64,000 bases of DNA from Ralstonia sp. UBA689 (lineage in GTDB: Bacteria; Pseudomonadota; Gammaproteobacteria; Burkholderiales; Burkholderiaceae): the NCBI RefSeq assembly GCF_002298975.1, contig NZ_DBMV01000034.1, positions 4,687 to 68,686 on the forward strand, written 5' to 3'. The notes below the pieces were generated by a model that did not search any database, was not told the origin of the DNA, and was given only the letters and a program-made list of their open reading frames with translations. Every line of letters begins with the position of its first letter. Position 1 is the stretch's first letter. Below, one piece after another: positions 8,592-17,778 of this stretch. A program made the position numbers and the translations under genes.

Positions 8592-11470
8592 CACGCAGCG
8601 CTCCGTTGTTCACCGGCGCCGAACAGGTTGTCGGTGCAGCGGCGGCACAAAGTCGGGTGGGCCGCATCGTGGCCGACGTCGGCGCGGTAGTGCCAGCAGC
8701 GCTCGCACTTGGCGTGGGTCGAGGGCACCACGCTGATCAGCAGGTCGCCGCCTTCCGGCGCACGCTCGAGCTTGGCCGCCGACGTGATCAGCACGAAGCG
8801 CAGGTCGTCGCCGAGGCTGGCCAGCGCGTCGTACACCGTGTCGCCCGCCGAGACCGTCACCTCCGCCTGCAGCGACGAGCCGATCTTGCCGTCGATGCGC
8901 AGCGCTTCCAGTTGCTTGGTCACTTCGCCGCGCACGTTGCGGATGGCGACCCACTTCTCGAGCAGCGCGCTGGCGCCTTGCGGTACCGGAGCGTTGTAGT
9001 AGGTGCTGGTGAAGATGGTGTCGGTGTGCTCCGTGCCGTGCGCAAACACTTGCCAAGCCTCTTCGGCCGTGAACGACAGGAACGGCGCCATCCAGTGCAG
9101 CATCGCCTGGGTGATGTGGTATAGCGCGTTCTGTGCCGAGCGGCGTGCGAGCGAATCCGGCGCCGTGGTGTACAGGCGATCCTTCAGCACGTCGAGGTAG
9201 AAGCCGCCCAGGTCTTCCGAGCAGAACGTCTGCAGCTTGGCGACCACCGGGTGGAATTCGTACACGTCGTAGTGGGACAGCACTTCCTTCTGCAGCGCAT
9301 CCGTCATCGCCACGGCGTAGCGGTCGATTTCCAGCCATTGCTCGGTCGGCAGCGCGTGCTTGGCGTGGTCGTAATCCGTCAGGTTGGCGAGCAGGAAGCG
9401 CAGCGTGTTGCGGATGCGGCGGTAGCTTTCCACCACGCGCTTGAGGATCTCGTCTGAGATGGCGAGTTCGCCCGAGTAGTCGGTCGAGGCCACCCACAGG
9501 CGGATGATCTCGGCGCCCATCTTGTTGGCGATTTCCTGCGGCGCGATCGTGTTGCCGATCGACTTGGACATCTTGCGGCCTTCGCCGTCCACCGTGAAGC
9601 CGTGCGTGAGCAGCCCCTTGTACGGCGGCTTGCCGTACAGCATCGAGGCGGTCAGCAGCGACGAGTGGAACCAGCCGCGATGCTGGTCCGAGCCCTCCAG
9701 GTACAGGTCGGCCAGCCGGCCTTCCGGCAACTCGGCCGAGGCGTCGTACAAGTCCGCCGCGTGCGAGCCGCGGATGACGTGCCAGTGCGTCGTGCCCGAG
9801 TCGAACCACACGTCGAGCGTGTCGCGGTTCTTCTCGTACATATCGGCTTCATCGCCGAGCAGTTCGCGCGGGTCGAGCGTCTGCCAGGCTTCGATGCCGC
9901 TCTTTTCGATGCGCTGTGCGACCTGTTCCAGCAACTCAGGCGTACGCGGGTGCAGCGCGCCCGTTTCCTTGTGCACGAAGAAGGCCATCGGCACGCCCCA
10001 TTGGCGCTGGCGCGAGAGCGTCCAGTCCGGGCGGTTGGCGATCATGTTATGCAGGCGCTGCTTGCCCCACGACGGGTAGAACGCCGTGGTGTCGATGCCG
10101 GCCAGCGCGGTCTCGCGCAGCGTGGCGTTGCCGTCGTTGGGCTGCACGTCCATCCCCGCGAACCACTGCGAGGTGGCGCGATAAATGATCGGCGTCTTGT
10201 GGCGCCAGCAATGCATGTAGCTGTGGCTGTACTTGTGCGCGTCGAACAGGTTGCCGCTCTGCTCCAGCACCTCGACAATCTTCGGGTTGGCGTCCCAGAT
10301 CGACAGCCCGCCGAACAGCGGCAGCGTCGATGCATACACGCCGTTGCCCATCACAGGGTTGATGATTTCGGCGTCGGGCATGCCGTGCGCCTTGCACGAC
10401 TGGAAGTCTTCCACGCCGTAGGCCGGCGCGGAGTGGACGATGCCGGTACCAGTGTCGGTGGTCACGTAGTCGCCCAGGTAGACCGGCGAGGTGCGGTCGT
10501 AGCCCGCATCCATCTTGGCCAGCGGGTGATGGAAGCGCACGCCCGAGAGCGCCGCGCCTTCGCACGTTGCCAGCACGGGGCCTTCGAGCTTCCAGCTCCG
10601 CAGGCAGGCTTCGACGCGCTCCTTGGCGACGATCAACAGGCCGCGCGGCGTGTCGACCAGCGCGTATTCGATTTCCGGGTGCAGGTTCAGCGCCTGGTTG
10701 GAGGGGATCGTCCACGGCGTGGTGGTCCAGATCACGATCCAGCCCGGCTTGGCCTTGAGCACGTCGGCGCCCACATGGAAGGCGCTCGCCAGCGCGTCGA
10801 TATCGGCAAACGGGAAGCCGACGTCGATCGACAAGTCGGTTCGGTCAGCGTATTCGACTTCGGCTTCCGCCAGCGCTGAGCCGCAATCAAAGCACCAGTT
10901 GACCGGCTTCAGGCCGCGGAATACATAGCCCTTCTCCAGGATCTTGCCCAGCGCGCGCACCTCATCCGCTTCGTTGCGAAAGTTCATGGTCAGGTACGGA
11001 TCGGCCCAGTCGCCCAGCACGCCCAGGCGTTCGAAATCGACCTTCTGGCGGGCGATCTGGCCGGTGGCGTAGGCACGCGCCTTTTCCTGCACTTCCTTGA
11101 CGGGCAGGCCCTTGCCGAACTGCTTTTCGATCTGGATTTCGATCGGCATGCCATGGCAGTCCCAGCCGGGCACGTACACCGCGTCCAGGCCGGTCAGGCC
11201 GCGCGACTTGATCACCATGTCCTTGAGGATCTTGTTGACCGCGTGGCCGATGTGGAGATCACCGTTGGCGTACGGCGGGCCGTCGTGCAGGATGAATTTC
11301 TTGGCGCCCTTGCGCGCGGCGCGGATCTTCTTGTAGAGCTGCTTGTCCTGCCATTGCTTGACCCACTGCGGCTCGCGCTTGGGCAGGTCGCCGCGCATGG
11401 GGAAGGGTGTTTCCAGCAGGTTGACCGGGTACTTGCTCTTCTCCGGCGTGGGCTTCTTGGCGTCAGACAT
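8591..11470 (-). CDS. ileS: Isoleucyl-tRNA synthetase
   Basis: Class I aminoacyl-tRNA synthetase charging tRNA-Ile, with CP1 editing of valine. 959 aa. HIGH motif in YANGDLHIGHAVNKI, KMSKS motif in GRKMSKSIGN, and a C-terminal zinc-binding module with Cys pairs (CERCWHYR and CRRCTDNLF). This matches the bacterial IleS1 type. The start at 11470 (MSDAKKPTPEKSKYPVN) matches the usual N-terminus. The in-frame extension to 11521 is unsupported. It is followed immediately by lspA in the same operon. Confidence 0.98.
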   Translation of the reverse strand: MSDAKKPTPEKSKYPVNLLETPFPMRGDLPKREPQWVKQWQDKQLYKKIRAARKGAKKFILHDGPPYANGDLHIGHAVNKILKDMVIKSRGLTGLDAVYVPGWDCHGMPIEIQIEKQFGKGLPVKEVQEKARAYATGQIARQKVDFERLGVLGDWADPYLTMNFRNEADEVRALGKILEKGYVFRGLKPVNWCFDCGSALAEAEVEYADRTDLSIDVGFPFADIDALASAFHVGADVLKAKPGWIVIWTTTPWTIPSNQALNLHPEIEYALVDTPRGLLIVAKERVEACLRSWKLEGPVLATCEGAALSGVRFHHPLAKMDAGYDRTSPVYLGDYVTTDTGTGIVHSAPAYGVEDFQSCKAHGMPDAEIINPVMGNGVYASTLPLFGGLSIWDANPKIVEVLEQSGNLFDAHKYSHSYMHCWRHKTPIIYRATSQWFAGMDVQPNDGNATLRETALAGIDTTAFYPSWGKQRLHNMIANRPDWTLSRQRQWGVPMAFFVHKETGALHPRTPELLEQVAQRIEKSGIEAWQTLDPRELLGDEADMYEKNRDTLDVWFDSGTTHWHVIRGSHAADLYDASAELPEGRLADLYLEGSDQHRGWFHSSLLTASMLYGKPPYKGLLTHGFTVDGEGRKMSKSIGNTIAPQEIANKMGAEIIRLWVASTDYSGELAISDEILKRVVESYRRIRNTLRFLLANLTDYDHAKHALPTEQWLEIDRYAVAMTDALQKEVLSHYDVYEFHPVVAKLQTFCSEDLGGFYLDVLKDRLYTTAPDSLARRSAQNALYHITQAMLHWMAPFLSFTAEEAWQVFAHGTEHTDTIFTSTYYNAPVPQGASALLEKWVAIRNVRGEVTKQLEALRIDGKIGSSLQAEVTVSAGDTVYDALASLGDDLRFVLITSAAKLERAPEGGDLLISVVPSTHAKCERCWHYRADVGHDAAHPTLCRRCTDNLFGAGEQRSAA

Positions 11471-11574
11471 GGTGTGATGTGGGGCAGATTCGGGCAAATC
11501 GGATCGGTGCAGCGCGTCCATCGGTGCAGGGCGCGTGCGCGGTGTGGCGTTCGGGCGGCGGGTGCGTCAGCCGC

Positions 11575-12582
11575 CTACTGAATTCGGTCGGTGGCCGACG
11601 TAGCGAAATCGCGCCGCAGCGCGGGCGATTCACCGGCCGGTGGAATCGGCAGACCGAAGAAGTTGCGCGCGTCGATGCAGTCCTGCGCGATGGCGTCTTT
11701 CAGGGCGTCGAGCGAATCGAAGCGGGCCTCGTCGCGCAGCTTCTTCATGAATTCGACGCGCACCAGCTTGCCGTAGACGCTGGCGTGGTAATCGAAGAGG
11801 TGCACTTCCAGCAGCACGCGGCCGGAGTCGTCCACGGTCGGGCGCACGCCTATGCTGGCCACGGCCGGCAGCGGCCTGTCGTTCTCCTCGGCCAGCCCGT
11901 GCACCTGCACGACGAAGATGCCTGACACGGCCGGCTTGCGGTGCGAAATCCGCAGGTTCAGGGTCGGGAAGCCCAGCGAGCGGCCGAGCTTCTGCCCGTG
12001 CACCACGTGCCCGCTGATGGCATAACCATGGCCGAGCAGGCGGCGCGCGTGTTCGAGGTCGCCCTTGGCCAGCGCTTCGCGCACGGCCGAACTGGAGATA
12101 CGGATGCCGCTCTCCGACACCGAGCCCATCTGCTCGACCTCAAAGCCGAACTGCGCGCCGGCGGCCTGCAGATACGTGAAATCGCCCGCGCGCTTGGCGC
12201 CGAAGCGGAAGTCGTCGCCCACCAGCAGCCAGCGCGTGTGCAGGCCGTCGACCAGCACGTTGCGCACGAATTCGGCAGGCGTTTGCGCGGCGAAATGCGC
12301 GTTGAAGTGCTCCACGACCACACGGTCGACGCCTTGGCGGCGCAGGCTCTCCAGCTTGTCACGCAGCAACGCAATACGCGTGGGCGCGCGGTCCGGCATG
12401 AAGAATTCGCGCGGATGCGGCTCGAAGGTCATGACCGTGAGCGGCAACCCGCGTGCGTCGGCCGCCGCGCGTGCACGGGCCAGCAGGGACTGGTGGCCGC
12501 GGTGCACGCCGTCGAAGTTGCCGATGGTCAGCGCGCAGGGCGCGCGACTCTCGGCGTTGGGCAGGCCGCGAAAGACTTTCAC
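11575..12582 (-). CDS. ribF: Bifunctional riboflavin kinase / FAD synthetase
   Basis: Converts riboflavin to FMN and FMN to FAD. 335 aa. The N-terminal nucleotidyltransferase domain has the HIGH-like ALTIGNFDGVHRGHQSLL and VVEHFNAHFA, and includes ISSSAVREALAKGD. The C-terminal flavokinase domain has GRSLGFPTLNL and ASIGVRPT. I placed the start at the GTG at 12582 (first residues VKVFRGLP), the usual family N-terminus. The open frame continues 139 codons upstream, overlapping the divergent kinase region, and is not credible. No good ribosome site precedes this GTG. It lies upstream of ileS on the same strand with a 104-base gap, the common ribF-ileS-lspA arrangement. Confidence 0.95.
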   Translation of the reverse strand: MKVFRGLPNAESRAPCALTIGNFDGVHRGHQSLLARARAAADARGLPLTVMTFEPHPREFFMPDRAPTRIALLRDKLESLRRQGVDRVVVEHFNAHFAAQTPAEFVRNVLVDGLHTRWLLVGDDFRFGAKRAGDFTYLQAAGAQFGFEVEQMGSVSESGIRISSSAVREALAKGDLEHARRLLGHGYAISGHVVHGQKLGRSLGFPTLNLRISHRKPAVSGIFVVQVHGLAEENDRPLPAVASIGVRPTVDDSGRVLLEVHLFDYHASVYGKLVRVEFMKKLRDEARFDSLDALKDAIAQDCIDARNFFGLPIPPAGESPALRRDFATSATDRIQ

Positions 12583-12730
12583 GAGAGGCGTCGGTGGTCG
12601 AAGAAAAAAGAAACGGTTTTCGTGCCGGATTGGCGCGCTAGTCCGCAAAAATCCAGCAAAACGCACATTATATAAGGGATTGTCCCACCATCGGCGCGCG
12701 CCCCGGGGTGTTGCACAATCGCCCGAATGT

Positions 12731-14623
12731 ATGTCCGATTGTGACGGGCTTGCGGCACAATCCGATATCCGGTCTCTTCCCTGCATCCCTTTGAACGCCT
12801 CGTTGCGCCTTCTCTTCGCCAAGTTCGGGCTGGCCAGCCGCGCACCGCTCGAGCTCGACGCGCGGGCCAAGCTGCTCGCTGCCGTGCATCGCGGCGCACC
12901 CATGGGGATTGCGGCCTCGGTCGTGCTGCCCGCCCTGACGCTCGCAGCGTTCTGGGGTGCCCCGAACCGGCCGGCGCTGTTGGGCTGGAGCCTGATCATG
13001 CTGTGCCTGACCGCCTCGGGCCTGCGTTTCTACTTCGGCTACCGGTACGATCTGACCCGCATGACGCTGGCTGCGCACACCCGCAAGTGGTGGACGGGCA
13101 TGCACGTCATGTCGGCGGTGGGCGGGGTGGCGTGGGGTTGCTCAGCGGGGCTGTACTTGATGTCGCCGTCGCTGGAGTTCAGCAGCCTGCTGATGATCGT
13201 CATCATCGGCGTGGCGGCGGGGGCGGTGCTGTCGCAGGCACCGGTGCCATCCAGCTTGCTGATCCTCGGGACGGGCATCCTGGCACCGCACTTCGTGCTG
13301 GCCGAGCAGGCGTTTCCGGGCCATGGGCTGTACCTGCGCGGGGTGCTGCTGTTCTTTGCGGCACTGCTTGCGCGGCATGCCGCGAATATCTACAACACGC
13401 TGGTGCGCGAGATCCAGCTTGAAAACGAAAGCCGCCAGCTCGCGCGCCGCTACCAGGACGAGAAGCAGCGCGCGCTGTCGGCGTCGGAAGAAAAGTCACG
13501 CTTCCTGGCCGCCGCCAGCCACGACTTGCGCCAGCCGGTGCACGCGATCGTGCTGCTGGTGGAGGCACTGCGGGCGCGCAACCAGTCGGAATCGCTGGCG
13601 CCGTTGGTGGAGCAGCTCGCTTCGGGCGCGGCGACCATCGACCTGCTGTTCCGCTCGTTGCTGGACCTGTCCAAGCTGGAGAGCCGCAAGACCTCGCCGA
13701 CGCTGGAGCCGGTGGACCTGGGCGAAGTCATCACCGAGGTGGTCCAGCAGTTCATGCCCGATGCGCGCGCCAAGGGGCTGACCCTGACGCAACGTATTCC
13801 GCCGCTGCCCGTGTTTGGCATGGCAGAGCCGGTGCTGCTGCGCCGGGCGCTGTTCAATCTGCTGCAGAATGCGCTGCGCTATACCGAGCGCGGCGGTGTG
13901 ATGGTGGCGCTGCGCGTGCGCCAGAAGCATCTGCGCATCGAGGTGTGGGATACCGGCATCGGCATCGCGCCGGAACACCAGAAAGACATTTTCTCGTCGT
14001 ATTACCAAGTCGAGAACCCCGAGCGCGACCCGAGTCAGGGCCTCGGCCTGGGCCTGGCGATCTACAAGGAATGCGTGCGGCTGCTGCGCGGCACCTTTGG
14101 CGTGCGTTCGGTGCCGGGGCGCGGGTCGATGTTCTGGATGGCGTTGCGCCCCGTGCCGGCCGAGGTCAAGGCGCCGCTGGCCGCCCAGCCGCGTGCCGAG
14201 CAGAAGCGCGCGGTGCTCGATCAGCCGCGCTTCTCGGGCGTGGTGCTGGTGGTGGACGACGACCCGCAGATCCGCAAGGCCTGGCACGCGCTGCTCGAAG
14301 CCTGGGGCGTGGAGGTGCACAGCGCCGCCGACGGCGCCGCCGCGGATCAACTGCTTGCGAAGGGCCTGCGCCCGCAGATCATCTTCTGCGACCTGCGCCT
14401 GCCCGGCAAGGAAGACGGCCTGCAGTTGCTCGAACGCTGGCAGGTCAGCCATCCGGATGCGCACGCCGTGTTGCTCACCGGCGATCGCAACTCCGCCGCA
14501 CTGGCGCGCGCCGAAGAAGCCGGCTACCTGCTGCTGGCCAAACCGATGGACCCGAACATGCTGCGCGTACTGCTCAAGCGCTGGCTGCGCGGGCGCGCGG
14601 CCGAGCCGCAGGTTGCATACTGA
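12731..14623 (+). CDS. Membrane-bound hybrid sensor histidine kinase with C-terminal receiver
   Basis: About 630 aa. The N-terminal region (residues about 55-215) has roughly six hydrophobic segments and no recognisable periplasmic domain. A short coiled segment (ENESRQLARRYQDEKQRAL) follows, then a HisKA domain with the H-box AAASHDLRQPVHAIVLL. HATPase_c comes next (N-box NLLQNALRYTERGG, G1 WDTGIGIAPE, G2 GLGLGLAI). The C-terminal REC domain has phospho-acceptor Asp in IIFCDLRLPG. HDLRQP-type hybrid kinases usually regulate through orphan LuxR regulators, and one lies convergently next door. The start is uncertain: ATG 12731 is used, while TTG 12791 is a plausible alternative; neither has a clear ribosome site. 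Confidence 0.88.
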   Translation: MSDCDGLAAQSDIRSLPCIPLNASLRLLFAKFGLASRAPLELDARAKLLAAVHRGAPMGIAASVVLPALTLAAFWGAPNRPALLGWSLIMLCLTASGLRFYFGYRYDLTRMTLAAHTRKWWTGMHVMSAVGGVAWGCSAGLYLMSPSLEFSSLLMIVIIGVAAGAVLSQAPVPSSLLILGTGILAPHFVLAEQAFPGHGLYLRGVLLFFAALLARHAANIYNTLVREIQLENESRQLARRYQDEKQRALSASEEKSRFLAAASHDLRQPVHAIVLLVEALRARNQSESLAPLVEQLASGAATIDLLFRSLLDLSKLESRKTSPTLEPVDLGEVITEVVQQFMPDARAKGLTLTQRIPPLPVFGMAEPVLLRRALFNLLQNALRYTERGGVMVALRVRQKHLRIEVWDTGIGIAPEHQKDIFSSYYQVENPERDPSQGLGLGLAIYKECVRLLRGTFGVRSVPGRGSMFWMALRPVPAEVKAPLAAQPRAEQKRAVLDQPRFSGVVLVVDDDPQIRKAWHALLEAWGVEVHSAADGAAADQLLAKGLRPQIIFCDLRLPGKEDGLQLLERWQVSHPDAHAVLLTGDRNSAALARAEEAGYLLLAKPMDPNMLRVLLKRWLRGRAAEPQVAY

Positions 14624-14674
14624 GGAAGCGGTTGGACTGGCGCCGTCGATGGCAGCGCCGCGGAGATCAGGCGA

Positions 14675-15340
14675 TCAAGCCGCGCCGGTCAGGCGGAAGC
14701 GCTCCATGCGCGAGATGATCTGGATGCGCGTGCGCACGCCCAGCCGCTGCAGGATCGCCGAGACATGTTCCTTGACGGTGTTTTCCGTCAGGCCCAGTTG
14801 GCGCGCGATGGACTTGTTTGGCAGCCCTTCGAGCAGTAGCGCCAGCACCGAGCCTTGACGCGGCGTCAGGCCCAGCTCGGCCGGCGTGATGGGGATGCCG
14901 TGCGAGGCGCCGCCCTTGCCGTTGCTGCCGCCAAGGTCGTCTTCCGACGGGAACGACGAATCGCCGCCGAAGATGCCCGCCACGGCCTTGGAGAAGGCAT
15001 GTGCATCGGCGTGTTTGCCGATGAAGCCGATGGCGCCCAGCGCCTGCGCCTTGGCGACGATCTCGGGTGTGTTCTCGGCTGACATGAAGGCAAAGCGCGC
15101 CTCGGGCAGCTTGCCGCGCAGTTCGCGCATCGCATCGAAGCCGGTGCAGTCGGACAACCACACATCAAGCAGCACGACGTCCGGGCGGACGCCGTCATCG
15201 ACCAGTGCCAGCGCCTGGCGGCGGCCGATGGCTGCGTGCACCTGGACTTCAGGCAAGGCTTGCGCAAGAAACGTGGTCGTGCCAGACAAGGCGAGAGGGT
15301 GGTCGTCGACCACCAGCAGGCTACGCAGCGAGCTTGTCAT
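14675..15340 (-). CDS. NarL/FixJ-type response regulator (REC + LuxR HTH)
   Basis: 221 aa transcriptional regulator. The N-terminal receiver has acidic pocket VVDDHPLAL, phospho-acceptor Asp in VVLLDVWLSD and conserved Lys in GFIGKHADAH. A Gly/Ser linker of about 20 residues (SEDDLGGSNGKGGASHG) follows. The LuxR-type HTH begins LTPRQGSVLALLLEGLPNKS, with recognition helix around LTENTVKEHV. It is convergent with the hybrid kinase, 51 bases between stops, so the two probably form a phosphorelay (inference from proximity). Target genes are unknown. Confidence 0.92.
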   Translation of the reverse strand: MTSSLRSLLVVDDHPLALSGTTTFLAQALPEVQVHAAIGRRQALALVDDGVRPDVVLLDVWLSDCTGFDAMRELRGKLPEARFAFMSAENTPEIVAKAQALGAIGFIGKHADAHAFSKAVAGIFGGDSSFPSEDDLGGSNGKGGASHGIPITPAELGLTPRQGSVLALLLEGLPNKSIARQLGLTENTVKEHVSAILQRLGVRTRIQIISRMERFRLTGAA

Positions 15341-15742
15341 TCTTATTCCCCGGTGAGGGCAGTGCCCTCTTGTTGTTGTACGCGTGCCGACCCGGCGCGG
15401 GCGGTGGCCGTCAGGCTTGGTGCCGAACGGCCGTCACGGTTATTGACCGCGCGATGTTGCAGCGCAGGATGCTCCGAGGCTGGATGGCCGTCGGATCATC
15501 GCTGGCAGCACACCCGACCCCCGGGCACGCGGACAATTATGGTGTCGAGATTATCAGACCGCAGTGCGACGCGCCAACGCCCTGACGCCCGTTTTTATCG
15601 GCTCGGCAGGGTTTTTTCTGAAGCGCGTCGGCTAAATACCACGTTGGCGGCAAAAGCACCCCGGGGGCGGCCCCAGCGCGGTCGTGCACGCGTCACACCG
15701 GATTTTCTCGGGGGAGTGCGGCGCACTTGATAAAATGCCGCG
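15341..15742. other. Divergent intergenic region, response regulator / purN
   Basis: 402 bases without a supported gene. The right end carries the likely purN promoter. The middle is GC-rich and holds only short overlapping open frames without ribosome sites. The regulator's own promoter presumably lies near 15345-15420, but I see no good -10/-35 pair. Confidence 0.5.
15731..15736 (+). promoter_or_regulatory. Candidate -10 box of purN (leaderless)
   Basis: TAAAAT in the context TTGATAAAATGCCGCG ends exactly 7 bases before the A of the purN ATG. No convincing -35 is visible at 17 bp. No Shine-Dalgarno separates the box from the start codon. Confidence 0.4.
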
Positions 15743-16393
15743 ATGAAAAACATCGTCATTCTTATTTCCGGACGTGGCTCGAATATGGAAGCCATCGTCC
15801 GCGCATGTCAGGCCGAGGGTTGGCCGGGGCGCATCGCGGCCGTGATTTCCAACCGCCCGGACGCCGCAGGCCTCAAATTTGCCGCCTCGCACGGTATTGC
15901 CACCGCCGTGGTCGATCACAAGGCTTTTGCCGATCGCGACAGCTTTGATACCGCCCTGGCGCAGGTGATCGACGGCTTTGCGCCCGATCTGGTGGTGCTG
16001 GCCGGCTTCATGCGCATCCTGACGCCGGGCTTCGTCACCCATTACACCGGGCGCATGCTGAATATCCATCCGTCGCTGCTGCCGTGTTTCCCCGGCCTGC
16101 ACACGCACGAACAGGCGCTGGCCATGGGCGTGAAGGTGCATGGCGCGACGGTCCACTTCGTGACCGCCGAGCTGGACCACGGCCCGATCGTGCTGCAGGC
16201 CGCCATCGAGGTGCGGCAGAGTGACACGCCCGAGACGCTGGCCGCGCGGTTGCTGACGCAGGAACACGTGATTTACCCCCGAGCTGCGCGCTGGTTTGTG
16301 GAAGGGCGCTTGAGCGTTGAGCGAGGCGTGGTGCGAGTTTCGCCGGATGCTTCACAGCTTGTCATTGACGCCAACGCCCGGGAGGCAGCATGA
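15743..16393 (+). CDS. purN: Phosphoribosylglycinamide formyltransferase
   Basis: GAR transformylase: uses 10-formyl-tetrahydrofolate to formylate GAR in purine synthesis. 216 aa. Family features are the N-terminal IVILISGRGSNMEAIV phosphate loop, the FMRILTPGFV segment, the catalytic triad region MLNIHPSLLPCFPGLHTHEQA and the Asp-containing TAELDHGPIVLQA. The ATG follows a TAAAAT box by 6 bases, consistent with a leaderless mRNA. The stop overlaps the next start by 4 bases (ATGA), coupling it to the RNA methyltransferase gene. Confidence 0.97.
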   Translation: MKNIVILISGRGSNMEAIVRACQAEGWPGRIAAVISNRPDAAGLKFAASHGIATAVVDHKAFADRDSFDTALAQVIDGFAPDLVVLAGFMRILTPGFVTHYTGRMLNIHPSLLPCFPGLHTHEQALAMGVKVHGATVHFVTAELDHGPIVLQAAIEVRQSDTPETLAARLLTQEHVIYPRAARWFVEGRLSVERGVVRVSPDASQLVIDANAREAA

Positions 16394-17778
16394 GTCAGGA
16401 TCGTCAGCGCTCGCGCAACAACGGGGCCGGCAACAAGCGCCCGGGTTCGAGCGGTGGAAGTGGATGGTACCGGGCGCCGCAGGGCAAGCCTCCGCAACGC
16501 AGCGCGCCACGTCCCCGCACTGGCGTGCACGGCAGCCATTTCGAACATCTGGACAAGGTGCTCGCCCGCCTGCTGCACTTCGCCGCCCCGGCGGACATGG
16601 TCGTCAGCCAGTATTTCCGTGAGCACCACGAACTCGGCCACCGCGAGCGCGGCATCATCGCCGAGGCCGCCTTCGCCGTGCTGCGCCGCAAGGTCGAATT
16701 CGGCCAGTTTGCCGAGAGCGGTTTCGGCCCGGCGCGTCGTCGCCTGGCGCTGCTGGGGCTGGCGCAGACTGCTGGCCGCGAGGCCATCGCCCCGTTCCTG
16801 ACGCCGGTCGAAGCCGAGTGGCTGGACCGCTGGGAGCTTCGCGACCGCGCCGCCCTGGCGCCGCGCGTGCGCGCTAACCTGCCGGACTGGCTGTTCGATG
16901 CGCTGGTCGCGCAGCACGGCGCCGACTTTACCGAGGCGCTGGCCCAGGCATGGTTGACGCCGGCGCCGCTGGATTTGCGTGTAAACACGCTCAAGGGCGA
17001 GCGCGATGCGGTGCTCGCTACGCTGGCCGAGGCCGGCATTGAGAGCGCGGCGGCGCCGCTGTCGCCGGTGGGTATCCGCCTGGCCGGCAAGCCGGCGCTG
17101 AACAAGCTCGACATCTTTACCAACGGCACGGTCGAGGTGCAGGACGAGGGCAGCCAATTGCTGTGCCAATTGCTGGCGCCCAAGCGCGGCGAGATGGTGG
17201 TCGATTTCTGTGCCGGTGCGGGTGGCAAGACGCTGGCAATCGGTGCGGCGATGCGCTCGACCGGGCGCCTGTACGCCTTCGACGTGTCGGAAAAACGCTT
17301 GTCGAACCTGGGCCCGCGCTTGGCGCGCAGCGGGCTGTCGAATGTGCATCCGGGCCGCATCGACAGCGAGCACGATGCCAAGATCAAGCGCCTGGCCGGC
17401 AAGATCGACCGTGTGCTGGTCGACGCGCCGTGTAGCGGCCTGGGCACACTGCGCCGCAATCCAGACTTGAAGTGGCGCCAGTCTGCGCAGGCGGTGGAAG
17501 AGATGTCGGCCAAGCAACAGTCGATCCTCGCCTCGGCGGCGCGGCTGTTGAAGCCGGGCGGCCGCCTCGTCTATGCAACCTGCAGCGTGCTGGCGCGCGA
17601 GAACCAGCAGGTGGTCGAGCAGTTCCTGGCCGCGCACGAAGACTTCGTGCTCGTACCCGCCGGCGAGGTGCTGGCCGCGCAGAAAATCGCGCTGGAAATG
17701 GGCCCGTACCTGGAGCTCTATCCACATGTGCACCAGACCGACGGCTTCTTCGCGGCCGTGCTGGAGCGCCGCGCATGA
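16390..17778 (+). CDS. RsmB/NOP-family rRNA (cytosine-5) methyltransferase
   Basis: 462 aa S-adenosylmethionine-dependent RNA m5C methyltransferase. A basic low-complexity N-terminus (about 45 residues) is followed by an NusB-like helical domain. The Rossmann catalytic domain has SAM-binding VDFCAGAGGKTLAIGAA, motif IV VLVDAPCSGLGTLRRNPDL and motif VI VYATCSVLARENQQ. Both catalytic cysteines (PCSG and TCS) are present. It resembles the shorter Burkholderiales RsmB-type paralogue rather than classical RsmB, so no symbol is assigned. ATGA overlaps on both sides place it mid-operon, between purN and the nuclease gene. Confidence 0.93.
   Translation: MSQDRQRSRNNGAGNKRPGSSGGSGWYRAPQGKPPQRSAPRPRTGVHGSHFEHLDKVLARLLHFAAPADMVVSQYFREHHELGHRERGIIAEAAFAVLRRKVEFGQFAESGFGPARRRLALLGLAQTAGREAIAPFLTPVEAEWLDRWELRDRAALAPRVRANLPDWLFDALVAQHGADFTEALAQAWLTPAPLDLRVNTLKGERDAVLATLAEAGIESAAAPLSPVGIRLAGKPALNKLDIFTNGTVEVQDEGSQLLCQLLAPKRGEMVVDFCAGAGGKTLAIGAAMRSTGRLYAFDVSEKRLSNLGPRLARSGLSNVHPGRIDSEHDAKIKRLAGKIDRVLVDAPCSGLGTLRRNPDLKWRQSAQAVEEMSAKQQSILASAARLLKPGGRLVYATCSVLARENQQVVEQFLAAHEDFVLVPAGEVLAAQKIALEMGPYLELYPHVHQTDGFFAAVLERRA

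Noticed and set aside
9602..10879. 425-codon open frame antisense to ileS
   Set aside because: Same shadow pattern opposite a conserved synthetase.
15341..15742. Purine riboswitch upstream of purN
   Set aside because: The predicted start is at the ATG itself, leaving no leader, and no purine aptamer core is seen.
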